Source: Gilvimarinus sp. DA14
Lineage (GTDB): Bacteria > Pseudomonadota > Gammaproteobacteria > Pseudomonadales > Cellvibrionaceae
Direction: 5' to 3'
DNA: 64,000 bases
Assembly (NCBI RefSeq): GCF_024204685.1
Contig: NZ_CP100350.1
Location: 558,001 to 622,000, forward strand
In this document: in pieces, positions 18,301 to 26,608 of the stretch
Position numbering within the stretch: position 1 is the first letter of the stretch
How the letters are laid out: each line of letters opens with the position of its first letter
Program-made: the position numbers and the translations under genes
The notes under the pieces: generated by a model
What the model was told of the DNA's origin: nothing
Seen by the model: the letters and a program-made list of their open reading frames with translations, nothing else
Databases searched by the model: none

Positions 18301-20908
18301 CCGCCAAATGGCCCGCCAGTTTTAAACGCTGCGCTTCACCACCACTTAAAGTAGGCACCGCCTGTCCCAACTGCACATAATCCAGCCCCACATCGGCCAA
18401 TGGCTGCAAACTTTTAACCACTTCGGGCTTGTCGTCAAAAAAGCTCAGAGCCTCACTAACGGTCATAGCCAGAGCATCGGCTATGGATACCGCGCGTTTG
18501 TCTTTGAGTAATTTAATCTCCAGAATTTCGTCGCGAAAGCGTTTGCCGTCACAATCGGGGCAACGCAGGTACACATCGCTTAAAAACTGCATTTCCACGT
18601 GTTCAAAGCCGTTGCCCTGACAAGTAGGGCAGCGGCCATTGCCTGAGTTAAAGCTGAAAATGCCGGGTTTGTAGCCGCGCTCTTTGGCTTGGGGCGTGGC
18701 GACAAAGCACTTGCGGATGGCGTCATAGGCGCCCACATAGGTAGCCGGTGTCGAGCGGGTGGTTTTGCCGATGGGGCTTTGGTCCACCATCACGACTTTA
18801 TCCACGGCTTCTAAGCCGATAATACAATCGTGTGCGCCGGGCGCTTCGGTTTGCTCGCCAAAATGTTTGAGCAGTGCCGGATACAAAATCTGACGCATCA
18901 AGGTGGATTTTCCCGAGCCGCTAACCCCGGTTAAACACACCAATTTACCCAGCGGAATACGGACATCAATGTTTTTCAGATTATGCTCGCAGGCGCCTTT
19001 GATCTCGATGGTTTTACTGTGCAGCGCATTTAGATCCGGCAGATATTGAGGTGACATTTCGGCGACGCCATCGGTCACCGTCATTTCAATTTGTTCACTG
19101 CCGTTCAAATAGCGCGCCGTGGTGTTGTTTTTGCGCTTTAACAACGCCTTGGGGGTACCGAAAAACTCGATATTGCCGCCATCACGACCGGGTTTGGGGC
19201 CAATATCCAAAATGCGATCGGCGGCCAGAATCACCTGCGGATCGTGTTCTACCACTAACAGTGAATTACCCGCGTCGCGCAATCGGTGCAGAACATTCAC
19301 CAACCGATCAATATCGCGCGGATGCAAACCGGTGCTGGGTTCGTCCAGCACAAACAATGTATTTACCAGCGAAGTACCGAGCGCGGTGGTTAAATTTATG
19401 CGCTGCACTTCGCCGCCACTTAAAGTGCGCGATTGACGATCAAGCGTTAAATACTCAAGCCCCACTTCGCACAAAAAGCCGAGGCGCGAGCGCACCTCGC
19501 CCAGCAAAAGCTCGGTGGCCTCGTCAATGGCCGAGCCGCTGTCCGCCGCCAACTGGTTAAAAAACGCCAAGGCATTGGCCAGAGGCAACTGCATGGTATC
19601 GGCAATGTTTAAACCCGGCAGTTTGTGAAAGGTTTTGTCGGCCAGGGTGGCGCCCACAGGCTTAAAGCGCGTGCGTCCCGCCAGGGCTTTTTGCGCCTCG
19701 GCAAACGAGCCGATGCGCCACCAGAGTGATTCGGGTTTTAAGCGCGCCCCGCCACAGGCCTTACACGGGGTATAGGCGCGATACTTCGACAGCAGCACCC
19801 GAATGTGCATTTTGTAGGCTTTGGATTCCAGCCAATCGAAGAATTCACGCACCCCGTACCAGACGCCTTTGCTCCAACTGCCCTCGCCTTCAATCACCCA
19901 CTGGCGATCTTCTTCGCTTAAGTCTTTCCAGGCGGTGGTAATCGCAATACCGCGTTTTTTGGCGAATTTGATTAAATCGCGCTGCACTTCAGCGTAGCTT
20001 GGGGTTTGGATGGGCTTAATAGCGCCGTCTTTTAAACTTTTGTTTTCGTCGGGAATCACCAGGCCCCAATCCACCCCGATAACCCGGCCAAAGCCTTTGC
20101 AGGTTTCACAGGCGCCGATGGGCGAGTTAAACGAAAAGTGGCTGGGCGTGGGTTTGCCGTAGGTAATATCGCAACTGGGGCAATGGTGGTGACTGGAGTA
20201 ATGCGCCGCCTGTCCGACCTCGCGGTTGTCGTCCAGCGGGTAAACCAGCACATGGCCTTTGCCATAGTGCAACGCCGCTTCCAGCGCTTCGGTTAAGCGG
20301 CCGCGATTGTCATCGTTTAGGCGCAGGCGGTCCTGCACCACTTCTACCCGGCTACCGTCGCGTTGGTGAATGCGGGCATACCCCTGCTGGTTGAGCAGTT
20401 GCAGTACTTCATCATCGCTGAGCTTTTCCGGCACGGTAATGGGCAGGCATACCATCAGACGTTGCTCGGCGGGCCAGTTGCTGTACAGCGACTCAACAAT
20501 ACTCTGGGGCGTATCAATAACCACCGGATCGCCGCAACCCGAGCAATAGAGTGTGGCCACGCGAGCAAACAGCAGTTTTAGGTAATCGTTAAGCTCGGTC
20601 ATGGTACCCACGGTCGAGCGCGAGGTCCGCACCGTGTTGTTCTGCTCGATGGCAATGGCCGGGGGAATGCCGTCAATGCTATCGACGGCGGGTTTATCCA
20701 TGCGGTCCAGGAATTGTCGCGCATAGGCCGAGAAAGTTTCAACGTAGCGACGCTGGCCCTCGGCGTAGATGGTATCGAACGCCAGCGTAGACTTGCCCGA
20801 GCCGCTGACTCCGGTAACCACCACCATTTCCCCTAAAGGGATGTCTAAGTCGAGGTTCTTCAGGTTGTTCTGGCGCGCGCCGCGCACTTTAATGGCGTCG
20901 AAACTCAT
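15356..20908 (-). CDS. Double-length UvrA-like ATPase (two UvrA units fused)
   Basis: Single chain of 1850 residues, about twice normal UvrA (~940). It has four Walker A motifs GVSGSGKS, at about residues 33, 660, 1015 and 1535, and four ABC signatures LSGGE-V/A-QR, at about 495, 850, 1378 and 1727. Each half therefore has the paired ABC cassettes of a complete UvrA. Zinc-binding CxxC pairs are also duplicated: C-E-T-C...C-K-A-C and C-P-T-C...C-P-D-C in the first half, C-E-G-C...C-P-K-C and C-N-A-C...C-D-V-C in the second. UvrA normally works as a homodimer that finds DNA damage and loads UvrB, so this looks like a covalent dimer of diverged paralogues. No uvrB or uvrC is adjacent. A housekeeping uvrA is expected elsewhere. 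Confidence 0.9.
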   Translation of the reverse strand: MSFDAIKVRGARQNNLKNLDLDIPLGEMVVVTGVSGSGKSTLAFDTIYAEGQRRYVETFSAYARQFLDRMDKPAVDSIDGIPPAIAIEQNNTVRTSRSTVGTMTELNDYLKLLFARVATLYCSGCGDPVVIDTPQSIVESLYSNWPAEQRLMVCLPITVPEKLSDDEVLQLLNQQGYARIHQRDGSRVEVVQDRLRLNDDNRGRLTEALEAALHYGKGHVLVYPLDDNREVGQAAHYSSHHHCPSCDITYGKPTPSHFSFNSPIGACETCKGFGRVIGVDWGLVIPDENKSLKDGAIKPIQTPSYAEVQRDLIKFAKKRGIAITTAWKDLSEEDRQWVIEGEGSWSKGVWYGVREFFDWLESKAYKMHIRVLLSKYRAYTPCKACGGARLKPESLWWRIGSFAEAQKALAGRTRFKPVGATLADKTFHKLPGLNIADTMQLPLANALAFFNQLAADSGSAIDEATELLLGEVRSRLGFLCEVGLEYLTLDRQSRTLSGGEVQRINLTTALGTSLVNTLFVLDEPSTGLHPRDIDRLVNVLHRLRDAGNSLLVVEHDPQVILAADRILDIGPKPGRDGGNIEFFGTPKALLKRKNNTTARYLNGSEQIEMTVTDGVAEMSPQYLPDLNALHSKTIEIKGACEHNLKNIDVRIPLGKLVCLTGVSGSGKSTLMRQILYPALLKHFGEQTEAPGAHDCIIGLEAVDKVVMVDQSPIGKTTRSTPATYVGAYDAIRKCFVATPQAKERGYKPGIFSFNSGNGRCPTCQGNGFEHVEMQFLSDVYLRCPDCDGKRFRDEILEIKLLKDKRAVSIADALAMTVSEALSFFDDKPEVVKSLQPLADVGLDYVQLGQAVPTLSGGEAQRLKLAGHLAASKGKDRDHILFMFDEPTTGLHFSDIATLMQAFRQLQAAGHSLLIIEHNLDVIRAADWMIDIGPEGGDAGGELITQGTPIEVMQQGTGYTAKALNDYVKTLSKGSPLSEANARAASKKAANVISVHHAREHNLKNIDVTIPRDKLTVISGVSGSGKSTLAFDLIFGEGQRRYLESLNAYARQFVQPASRPDVDAIYGIPPAVAIEQRTSRGGRKSTVATLTEIYHYLRLMFVKLGVQHCPSCDVPIEPQTADAIMARVQKDYRGKEVTLLAPMVVARKGIYRELAQWAAEKGFSQLRVDGHYQPTDNWPALDRYKEHDIELPFATINVTPQNSSELMQALEQTLSLGNGVVVIAPAGKSKERLFSTQRACPSCGCGFPELDPRLFSYNSKHGWCEGCFGTGVKLKGFDEEQTGEENTWQPEEDDTETVCPKCDGQRLNPTALAVRFHDRSIAQLAAQPVDDAEKWFGKLTLKKSEQAIARDLLSEMQNRLHFLQKVGLNYLTLDRAAPTLSGGEAQRIRLAAQLGSSLQGVCYVLDEPTIGLHTRDNRQLLQTLRELQQQGNTVLVVEHDEDTMREADHIIDIGPRAGVNGGKVVGEGSVAMLMKNKQSLTGQMLANPLRHPMPELRNPEMRALWEKEALTVEGATQNNLKSVNVSVPLHQLVAITGVSGSGKSTLVRGVLYPNVKTAIANKRKKTQRWQGADNITGWEGIDRILEVDQTPIGKTPRSCPATYIGIWDAIRKLFAGTVDARLRGYTPARFSFNAGDGRCNACGGQGMQKIEMNFLPDVRVPCDVCHGWRFNDETLSVRYKGKHIGDVLAMNIDEAAEFFKPISKVHHALCLLQDVGLGYLTLGQQSPTLSGGEAQRIKLVAELAKAKMTPEDAKGRVNQHNLYVLDEPTVGLHMADVDKLLHVLHRLVDAGNSVLVIEHNLDVVAEADWIIDMGPEGGSGGGKVVAQGTPATVIKRKRSLTGQFLQEIFNG

Positions 20909-21036
20909 GGATAGTATTCTCGCAGCGGATAAAAAGACTGGCTAAATATACAGTAGTGACCGTTAATGGCCAAGGCTAATAGGTACGCATTGCTGCGTCT
21001 GTTGGTTCAGATTGTGACAATGCTCTGGCGAGCCTG

Positions 21037-21948
21037 CTACCAGAGCCACTCCAACAGATGGTGCAAGGGATCTAGCCCCAGAGTAAAGCCCATGGCGGCA
21101 AAAAGCCAAATAAGGCACATAATAATACCGCTGTGAGCGCGCTGCGGCACTGGGGCCAACAGGGCTTGCACCCTGGCGCTAACGTGGCTGCGAGCAAAAA
21201 AGCTGGCGCTGGGAGTATCCGTGGCGGATTGCTGCAGACGGGTTACATCGATAATAGTCTGCGCCACCAAAGTGGGGGAATTACGCTGGCAGGCAGCGCG
21301 GTCGCAGGCTTTTTCGTGGTTGAGGTCAAGGTCTGCCAGCAATTGCCGACACACGGGCAGCGCCGGCAGCAGCGCAAGGCGGGCGAGAACATTGCGCAGG
21401 TTGTCGCCACGGCGCTTGTGCGCTTGTTCGTGCGCGGCAATAACTTGCAATGCGTCGGGGCTAAGGGCGGCGAGCAGCCCCTGGCTGGCAACCAGCTTGC
21501 AATGCCAAAAGCCCAGGGTAAAAGCCGTAGGGGCCTGAGTGGGCAATATCCACCAGTCGCCCTGGCGCTCGGCTAATTGCAGCAGTTGCCGTGCGCGGCG
21601 GCGATCGCGCTGCCAGTGCCACAGCGCCCACAACAGTAAAGCGGACAAAAGCCCCGCGCCGAGAATCAGCAGTAGCAGCGGGTACTGAATGTCCGGGCGA
21701 TGCTGGCTACAAATATCACCGTGGCAGTGAGATAAGAGCAGCCCCCCTGCGCCGCCGTTAACGGCCCACACCAAAGCGCCACTTAACACCACCGGCACAG
21801 CGTAAAGCGCTAGCTGTATAGTCGCTGCATCCGAGGGATGAAGGCGCATTAAAGGTTGCCTGAGCGCAGAGTAAACCATGCGCAGTACCAGCAGTGCGAG
21901 CACCCAGAGCAACAACCACTGGCTGACAGGCGCGAGCAAACTGCTCAT
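21037..21948 (-). CDS. M56-family (BlaR1-like) membrane metalloprotease
   Basis: Protein of 303 residues with N-terminal membrane segments, a cytoplasmic zinc-protease domain with H-E-Q-A-H (HExxH, about residues 192-196) and a C-terminal hydrophobic segment. It lacks the penicillin-binding sensor domain of BlaR1. Between the second and third hydrophobic segments is a short Cys/His-rich loop, LSHCHGDICSQH, which could bind metal on the periplasmic side. The start codon overlaps the stop of the BlaI-like gene (ATGA), so the two are co-translated. By analogy it would cleave the BlaI-like repressor on receiving a signal, de-repressing the divergent TonB receptor. Confidence 0.83.
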   Translation of the reverse strand: MSSLLAPVSQWLLLWVLALLVLRMVYSALRQPLMRLHPSDAATIQLALYAVPVVLSGALVWAVNGGAGGLLLSHCHGDICSQHRPDIQYPLLLLILGAGLLSALLLWALWHWQRDRRRARQLLQLAERQGDWWILPTQAPTAFTLGFWHCKLVASQGLLAALSPDALQVIAAHEQAHKRRGDNLRNVLARLALLPALPVCRQLLADLDLNHEKACDRAACQRNSPTLVAQTIIDVTRLQQSATDTPSASFFARSHVSARVQALLAPVPQRAHSGIIMCLIWLFAAMGFTLGLDPLHHLLEWLW

Positions 21949-22358
21949 GGGGCCACCTGGCGCTTTTGTTTTTTAGCGGCAATCAACTGTTCCAGTTCGG
22001 TCAGCGACTCTTCGCTGATGTTATCGGCAAAGTCGACAAATCCGCTGAGAATTGGCGATAAGGTACCCGTGTGAACTTTGGCAATGACCCCGCCCAGTAA
22101 TTTGCCTAAAAACTCGCCGCGCTCTAGCGCCGGGCGATAAAAATAGGCCCTGCCCTTTTTGTGCCGATGCAAAAGCTGTTTGCGATGCAAGCGCTCGAGG
22201 GTGGACTGTACCGTGTTAAGGCTTAAGCGCTCTGCCTGGGGCAAAGCCTGCCAAATGTTTTTTGCCTCCTGCTCCGGGCACTCCCACAGCAGGCGTAACA
22301 CCGAAAGCTCTAGCTCTCCCAATTGCGGCAAGGTGTTACTTTGTGACCGATGTTTCAT
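21945..22358 (-). CDS. BlaI/MecI/CopY-family transcriptional repressor
   Basis: Winged-helix protein of about 137 residues from the ATG at 22358 (a TTG at 22370 would add four). The family signature is plain: L-G-E-L-E-L-x-V-L-R-L-L-W near the N-terminus, then a recognition helix LNTVQSTLERLHRKQLL and a wing with RAYFYRP. The C-terminal helices would dimerise. It is co-translated with the M56 protease and divergent from the TonB receptor at 22597. The likely role is to repress itself and the receptor until the protease cleaves it. No strong ribosome binding site is visible, so the start is uncertain by a few codons. Confidence 0.85.
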   Translation of the reverse strand: MKHRSQSNTLPQLGELELSVLRLLWECPEQEAKNIWQALPQAERLSLNTVQSTLERLHRKQLLHRHKKGRAYFYRPALERGEFLGKLLGGVIAKVHTGTLSPILSGFVDFADNISEESLTELEQLIAAKKQKRQVAP

Positions 22359-22596
22359 TCGTTTGCCCAAAACCGATTGCGACGCGGTTTTTATCGCTTT
22401 TTACTCAAGGTTAATTCTTTTCTCTAACACGCTGAATTGTAACTGTTTTTTACGCTTTAGTGGTACGGCCATGTGCGCTTGCCCTCCGCTTTGAGCAAGC
22501 CGCCGCTAGAATATCGCGTTTTTCAACGGCGCCACTGAATCCATCAGGCAGCCTGCGCCGTAGAGTGATTAGGTTTTATATAAAAAAGGAGCAGTC

Positions 22597-24654
22597 ATGG
22601 ATCGTCAAAGATCTATTAAAGCGGGCATTATCAGTGTGATGGCAATTAGCCCCTGGGTCAGCGCCCACCCCATTATCGAAGAGATCAATGTGTCGGGCCA
22701 GCGCACCAACCTGATTGGCAAAAGTATGTCCGCATCGCAAGGGATGGTATCCCAAGCGGATATGGAAATACGAGCCATGTTGCGCGTGGGAGAAATTCTA
22801 GAGCTGGTGCCGGGCATGGTAGTTACCCAACACAGTGGTACGGGCAAGGCCAACCAGTATTTTCTGCGCGGCTTTAACCTGGACCATGGCACCGACTTCG
22901 CCACCGCTTATGACGGCATGCCGGTCAATATGCGCACCCATGGTCACGGCCAGGGTTATACCGATATCAATTTTATTATTCCCGAAACGGTGGGAACGCT
23001 TTACTACCAAAAAGGCCCCTACTACGCCGATGTGGGCGACTTTAGCGGTGCGGGCGCGGCGAATATTAACAGCTTGCGCAAGCGCAACCAGGGTATGGTG
23101 CAATTAACCGCTGGTGAAAATCAGTACCAGCGCTTGCTCGCCACCGACAGCATCAACACCGGTGCCAGCGATGTCCTGTGGGCGCTTGAGTACACAGCTT
23201 ACGAAGGGCCCTGGAGCGATATTGATGAGGATCTGGACAAAATCAACGCGCAATTAAAAGGCACCACCGACCTCTCTAACGGCACCTTCCGCTGGGGCTT
23301 TATGGCCTACGACAACCAGTGGAACAGCGCCGATCAGATTCCCGCCCGCGCGGTGGAGCAAGGCATTATTGACGAGCTGGGCTCTATTGATACCACCACC
23401 GGCGGCGAGTCGCACCGCTACAGTGTGAACCTGGGCTTTGAAAATGAGCAGTGGTTAGTGGAGGCCTATGCCATAGATTACGGCATGAACCTCTGGTCAA
23501 ATTTTACTTACTTTCTCGATGACCCCGAGCGCGGTGACCAGTTTGAGCAGGTGGACGACCGGCAAATTTTCGGCGGCCAGGTGCGCTACACCATTAACTC
23601 CCAGTGGGCGGGTAAAACCGTACAAAACCGCTTTGGCTTGCAGACCCGCTATGACGATATCGGCGAGGTCGGCCTTTACACTACCGAACAGCGCATTCGC
23701 GATGGCGTGGTGCGCGCCGATGCAGTGGATGAGCTAAGCCTGGCGGCCTACTGGGATAACACCATTGAGTGGAGCGAGCGTTTTAAGACCGTTCTTGGCC
23801 TGCGCTACGATCAGTTTGAGTTTGAAGTAAACGACAAGGTCGGTGTTAACACGGCGGGCGTAAACCTCAGCCAAAACTCGGGCGACGCCTCAGACGGTAT
23901 TGCCTCGGTTAAAGCCAGCGGTATTTTTACTCTGACAGATCACTGGGAAACCTATTTGTCCGCCGGCAGCGGTTATCACTCTAACGACGCCCGTGGCACC
24001 ACGATTGTGATTGACCCCAACGATGGTGCGGCAGTTGATAGCGTCGACCCATTGGTACGCTCGCTGGGCGCTGAATGGGGGGTACGCGGTTACCTGGGGC
24101 ACAACTTTAATGTTTCAGCGGCGCTGTGGTACCTGACACTGGACAGTGAATTACTTTTTGTGGGTGACGCTGGCAATACCGAACCCAGCGATGAAAGTGA
24201 GCGCCGCGGTTTTGAGTTAACAGGCTACTACCGTTTAAGCGATAGCTGGACCTTGGATTTGGAATACGCCTACACCGACGCCGAGTTTACCCACGAGCAA
24301 CCGGGCCGGGAAATTCCAGGGGCCGTGAAGGATGTTGTGCAATTCGGGGTCAGCGGTAACTTTAGCAATGGCCTTTTTGGCAGCGCGCGACTGCGCTATT
24401 TCGGCCCGCGCCCTCTGGTAGAAACCGGCGAGGTTGAATCCAGCTCATCAACTCTGGTTAACCTAAAAGCGGGTTACCACTTTGAGCCCTTCACCCTAAG
24501 CCTGGATGTACTCAACCTGCTCGACAGTGATGACCACGATATTGACTACTACTACGAGTCGCAATTGGCGGGCGAAACCGAACCGGTGGAGGATGTGCAT
24601 TACCACCCGCTGGAGCCGCGCACAGTGCGAGTGTCTTTAGAGATGAGCTTTTAA
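22597..24654 (+). CDS. TonB-dependent receptor controlled by BlaI/M56 pair (inferred)
   Basis: Outer membrane receptor of 685 residues, close to siderophore/metal-receptor size and much shorter than the two carbohydrate-type receptors earlier in the window. AAGGAG lies 7 nt before the ATG. The signal peptide is short (about 23 residues, VSA|HP), followed by a TonB-box-like EEINVSG (28-34). The plug has QYFLRGFNLDHGTD and a striking MRTHGHGQGYTD segment. The barrel's last extracellular loop is rich in His and Asp/Glu (DDHDIDYYY and VHYHP), and the chain ends in the canonical Phe (MSF). The His-rich loops and metal-like regulators next door suggest metal or metal-complex uptake; this is inference. 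A strong terminator follows. Confidence 0.88.
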   Translation: MDRQRSIKAGIISVMAISPWVSAHPIIEEINVSGQRTNLIGKSMSASQGMVSQADMEIRAMLRVGEILELVPGMVVTQHSGTGKANQYFLRGFNLDHGTDFATAYDGMPVNMRTHGHGQGYTDINFIIPETVGTLYYQKGPYYADVGDFSGAGAANINSLRKRNQGMVQLTAGENQYQRLLATDSINTGASDVLWALEYTAYEGPWSDIDEDLDKINAQLKGTTDLSNGTFRWGFMAYDNQWNSADQIPARAVEQGIIDELGSIDTTTGGESHRYSVNLGFENEQWLVEAYAIDYGMNLWSNFTYFLDDPERGDQFEQVDDRQIFGGQVRYTINSQWAGKTVQNRFGLQTRYDDIGEVGLYTTEQRIRDGVVRADAVDELSLAAYWDNTIEWSERFKTVLGLRYDQFEFEVNDKVGVNTAGVNLSQNSGDASDGIASVKASGIFTLTDHWETYLSAGSGYHSNDARGTTIVIDPNDGAAVDSVDPLVRSLGAEWGVRGYLGHNFNVSAALWYLTLDSELLFVGDAGNTEPSDESERRGFELTGYYRLSDSWTLDLEYAYTDAEFTHEQPGREIPGAVKDVVQFGVSGNFSNGLFGSARLRYFGPRPLVETGEVESSSSTLVNLKAGYHFEPFTLSLDVLNLLDSDDHDIDYYYESQLAGETEPVEDVHYHPLEPRTVRVSLEMSF

Positions 24655-24655
24655 C

Positions 24656-24688
24656 AATAAAACGCCGGGTTTAGCCCGGCGTTTTATT
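24656..24688. terminator. Bidirectional intrinsic terminator
   Basis: A perfect 14-bp inverted repeat (AATAAAACGCCGGG with CCCGGCGTTTTATT) around a 5-nt loop, with A-run and T-run flanks. It serves both the TonB receptor on the plus strand and the convergent PilZ gene ending at 24695. Confidence 0.95.
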
Positions 24689-24694
24689 ATCAAG

Positions 24695-25045
24695 TTATTC
24701 ATTCACCAGTTTATTAGCTGCACCCGGCAAAGCTTCACTATGAAAGCTTTTAATCGCGCGCAGTAAACTAGCTGACTGATGATAGGACTGGGCATTGGCA
24801 TCCAACTCAATAGCAATGCCATTGTCCTGCAGGCGAACAATATTTCCTTTTAATGTGTAGGTGGCATTAGTGAGCCGCACCACCAAGTGCAACGCCTGGT
24901 GAAGCCTGTACTCGTCTGGTGCTGTGGCAATAAAAACGCCAAGCAGGCTAATGTTTTTTAGGCGCCCGGCTGCACGGTGCTTATTGGGAGTAATTAGCTC
25001 GGCCAGTAAATCGGTATTGGTACGAACGCTTGCGCGGTGTTCCAT
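24695..25045 (-). CDS. PilZ-domain protein, probable c-di-GMP receptor
   Basis: Protein of 116 residues made of one PilZ domain. The N-terminal RxxxR motif (R-A-S-V-R, residues 4-8) and the second motif N-I-S-L-L-G, equivalent to (D/N)xSxxG, are both present and would clamp the c-di-GMP dimer. It begins only 3 bp after malQ, with GAGGAT inside the malQ end as ribosome binding site, so it is the last gene of the glgC-GH57-malQ transcript. Position suggests that c-di-GMP signalling touches glycogen turnover, for instance by binding one of the enzymes. That is inference; single-domain PilZ proteins have many partners. Confidence 0.82.
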   Translation of the reverse strand: MEHRASVRTNTDLLAELITPNKHRAAGRLKNISLLGVFIATAPDEYRLHQALHLVVRLTNATYTLKGNIVRLQDNGIAIELDANAQSYHQSASLLRAIKSFHSEALPGAANKLVNE

Positions 25046-25048
25046 AGG

Positions 25049-26608
25049 TTAATCCTCTGGTGTATTGGCCTGGGCAAACGGCAAATCCCGCCCCAGTCGA
25101 TCGTAGATAGAAACTTCGTGATGAATACGTACGGCTAAATTCTCTGGCAACTCGGACCAATCAAAACGCCAGTGCCAGTTATTATCCGTGGTGCCCGGGG
25201 TGTTCATACGGGCGCTGTTGTCCAGCTGTAAAAAGTCCTGCAGCGGAATAATCGCCATACGCGCCACAGACGCCAGGGCGGTTTTAATCAGTCCCCAGCT
25301 GCTAACCTCTTCGGCTCCCAAGTAGTCACCGAGGGCCAGACGTTGCCCGGTAGACAAACTGGCGAGCCAGCCCGCTGTTGTGTCGTTATCGTGGGTGCCG
25401 GTGTAGACAATATTCACCGGTTCAAAGTGGTGTGGCGCATTGATGTTTTCGGCGTTACCGTCAAAACCAAACTGCAACACCAGCATGCCCGGCAGTGCAA
25501 ATTGTTTGCGCAGCGCTTCGACTTTGTCGGTAATCAGCCCCAGGTTTTCTGCCACAATGGGCAAACTGTGAAAATGCTCGAACAGACTCGCCAATAACTC
25601 TTGCCCCGGTGCCTCTACCCATTTTCCGCCGCGGGCATCTTGCGCATCGGCGGGAATTTCCCAGTAGGCTTCTAGACCGCGAAAATGATCGATACGAATT
25701 AAATCAAACTGTGCCAGCTGCCCGGCTATGCGCTCGCGCCACCAACTAAAGTTATCCGCTTGCATAACGGCCCAGTTGTAATGGGGGTTGCCCCAGTGTT
25801 GCCCGGTTGCGGAAAAATAATCCGGCGGCACACCCGCTACGGATAAAGGCTTGCCAGCGCTATCCAGTTTAAACTGCTCCGGGTGGGCCCAGACATCGGC
25901 GCTGTCCAGGGCGACAAAAATGGGAATATCGCCAAACAATTGCACACCCTGCTCCAGTGCCGTTTGCTTGAGTGCTTGCCACTGGGAGTAAAACGCAAAC
26001 TGCTCAAAGTGTGCCTGTTCAATATCGCGCCGATAGAGTTTACGCGCTCGGGTCAGCGCCTCGGGCTCGCGCAGGCGCACAGACGCTTCCCAGTCCAGCC
26101 AGGAGGCCCCTTGATGAGCGTTACGCAGCGCTAAAAACAGCGAAAAGTCATCCAACCAATGATGTTGCTCGGCGATAAAACGTTTAAAGTCCTGCCCCAG
26201 CGCTCCCCCCTCGGGCGTAGCAATGTGGGCGTAGAATGCCTCGCAGGCCAATACCCGTAACTCGGCCAGCTGAGTAAAGCTAAGAGGTTGAGGTCGCTTA
26301 AGTACGCCTTGCAAAGCGGCAGGATTTATCCAGCCCCAATCGATTAAGGTTTGCAGGCAAATGAATTCAGGGTTGCCCGCATGGGCGGACCAAGACTGAT
26401 AGGGCGAGCGATCATCGTGGGTGGGGCCGGTGGGCAGCATTTGCCATACACTCAGGCCGGCATCGTGCAAAAAGCGCACGAAGTTTTTGGCGTGATAACC
26501 CAGGTTGCCACAGGGCACGGCACAGCCATTTAGCGCCGCTGCCGGCAGCGAGCTTGGGTGCAGTAAACAACCGGCGGTGCGGCGATTAAAAATATCCGCA
26601 GGCTTCAT
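25049..26608 (-). CDS. malQ: 4-alpha-glucanotransferase (amylomaltase)
   Basis: GH77 enzyme of 519 residues, the typical length of the shorter MalQ forms. It disproportionates maltodextrins by moving glucan segments between chains. Visible family motifs include G-x-L-L-H-P-S-S-L-P at the N-terminus, WQMLPTGPT, the nucleophile Asp in LIRIDHFRGLE, the acid Glu in VAENLG and the transition-state Asp in GTHDNDT. It overlaps the upstream GH57 gene by 4 bp (ATGA), and the PilZ gene follows within 3 bp. Here it probably handles short dextrins produced during glycogen debranching or degradation. Confidence 0.95.
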   Translation of the reverse strand: MKPADIFNRRTAGCLLHPSSLPAAALNGCAVPCGNLGYHAKNFVRFLHDAGLSVWQMLPTGPTHDDRSPYQSWSAHAGNPEFICLQTLIDWGWINPAALQGVLKRPQPLSFTQLAELRVLACEAFYAHIATPEGGALGQDFKRFIAEQHHWLDDFSLFLALRNAHQGASWLDWEASVRLREPEALTRARKLYRRDIEQAHFEQFAFYSQWQALKQTALEQGVQLFGDIPIFVALDSADVWAHPEQFKLDSAGKPLSVAGVPPDYFSATGQHWGNPHYNWAVMQADNFSWWRERIAGQLAQFDLIRIDHFRGLEAYWEIPADAQDARGGKWVEAPGQELLASLFEHFHSLPIVAENLGLITDKVEALRKQFALPGMLVLQFGFDGNAENINAPHHFEPVNIVYTGTHDNDTTAGWLASLSTGQRLALGDYLGAEEVSSWGLIKTALASVARMAIIPLQDFLQLDNSARMNTPGTTDNNWHWRFDWSELPENLAVRIHHEVSIYDRLGRDLPFAQANTPED

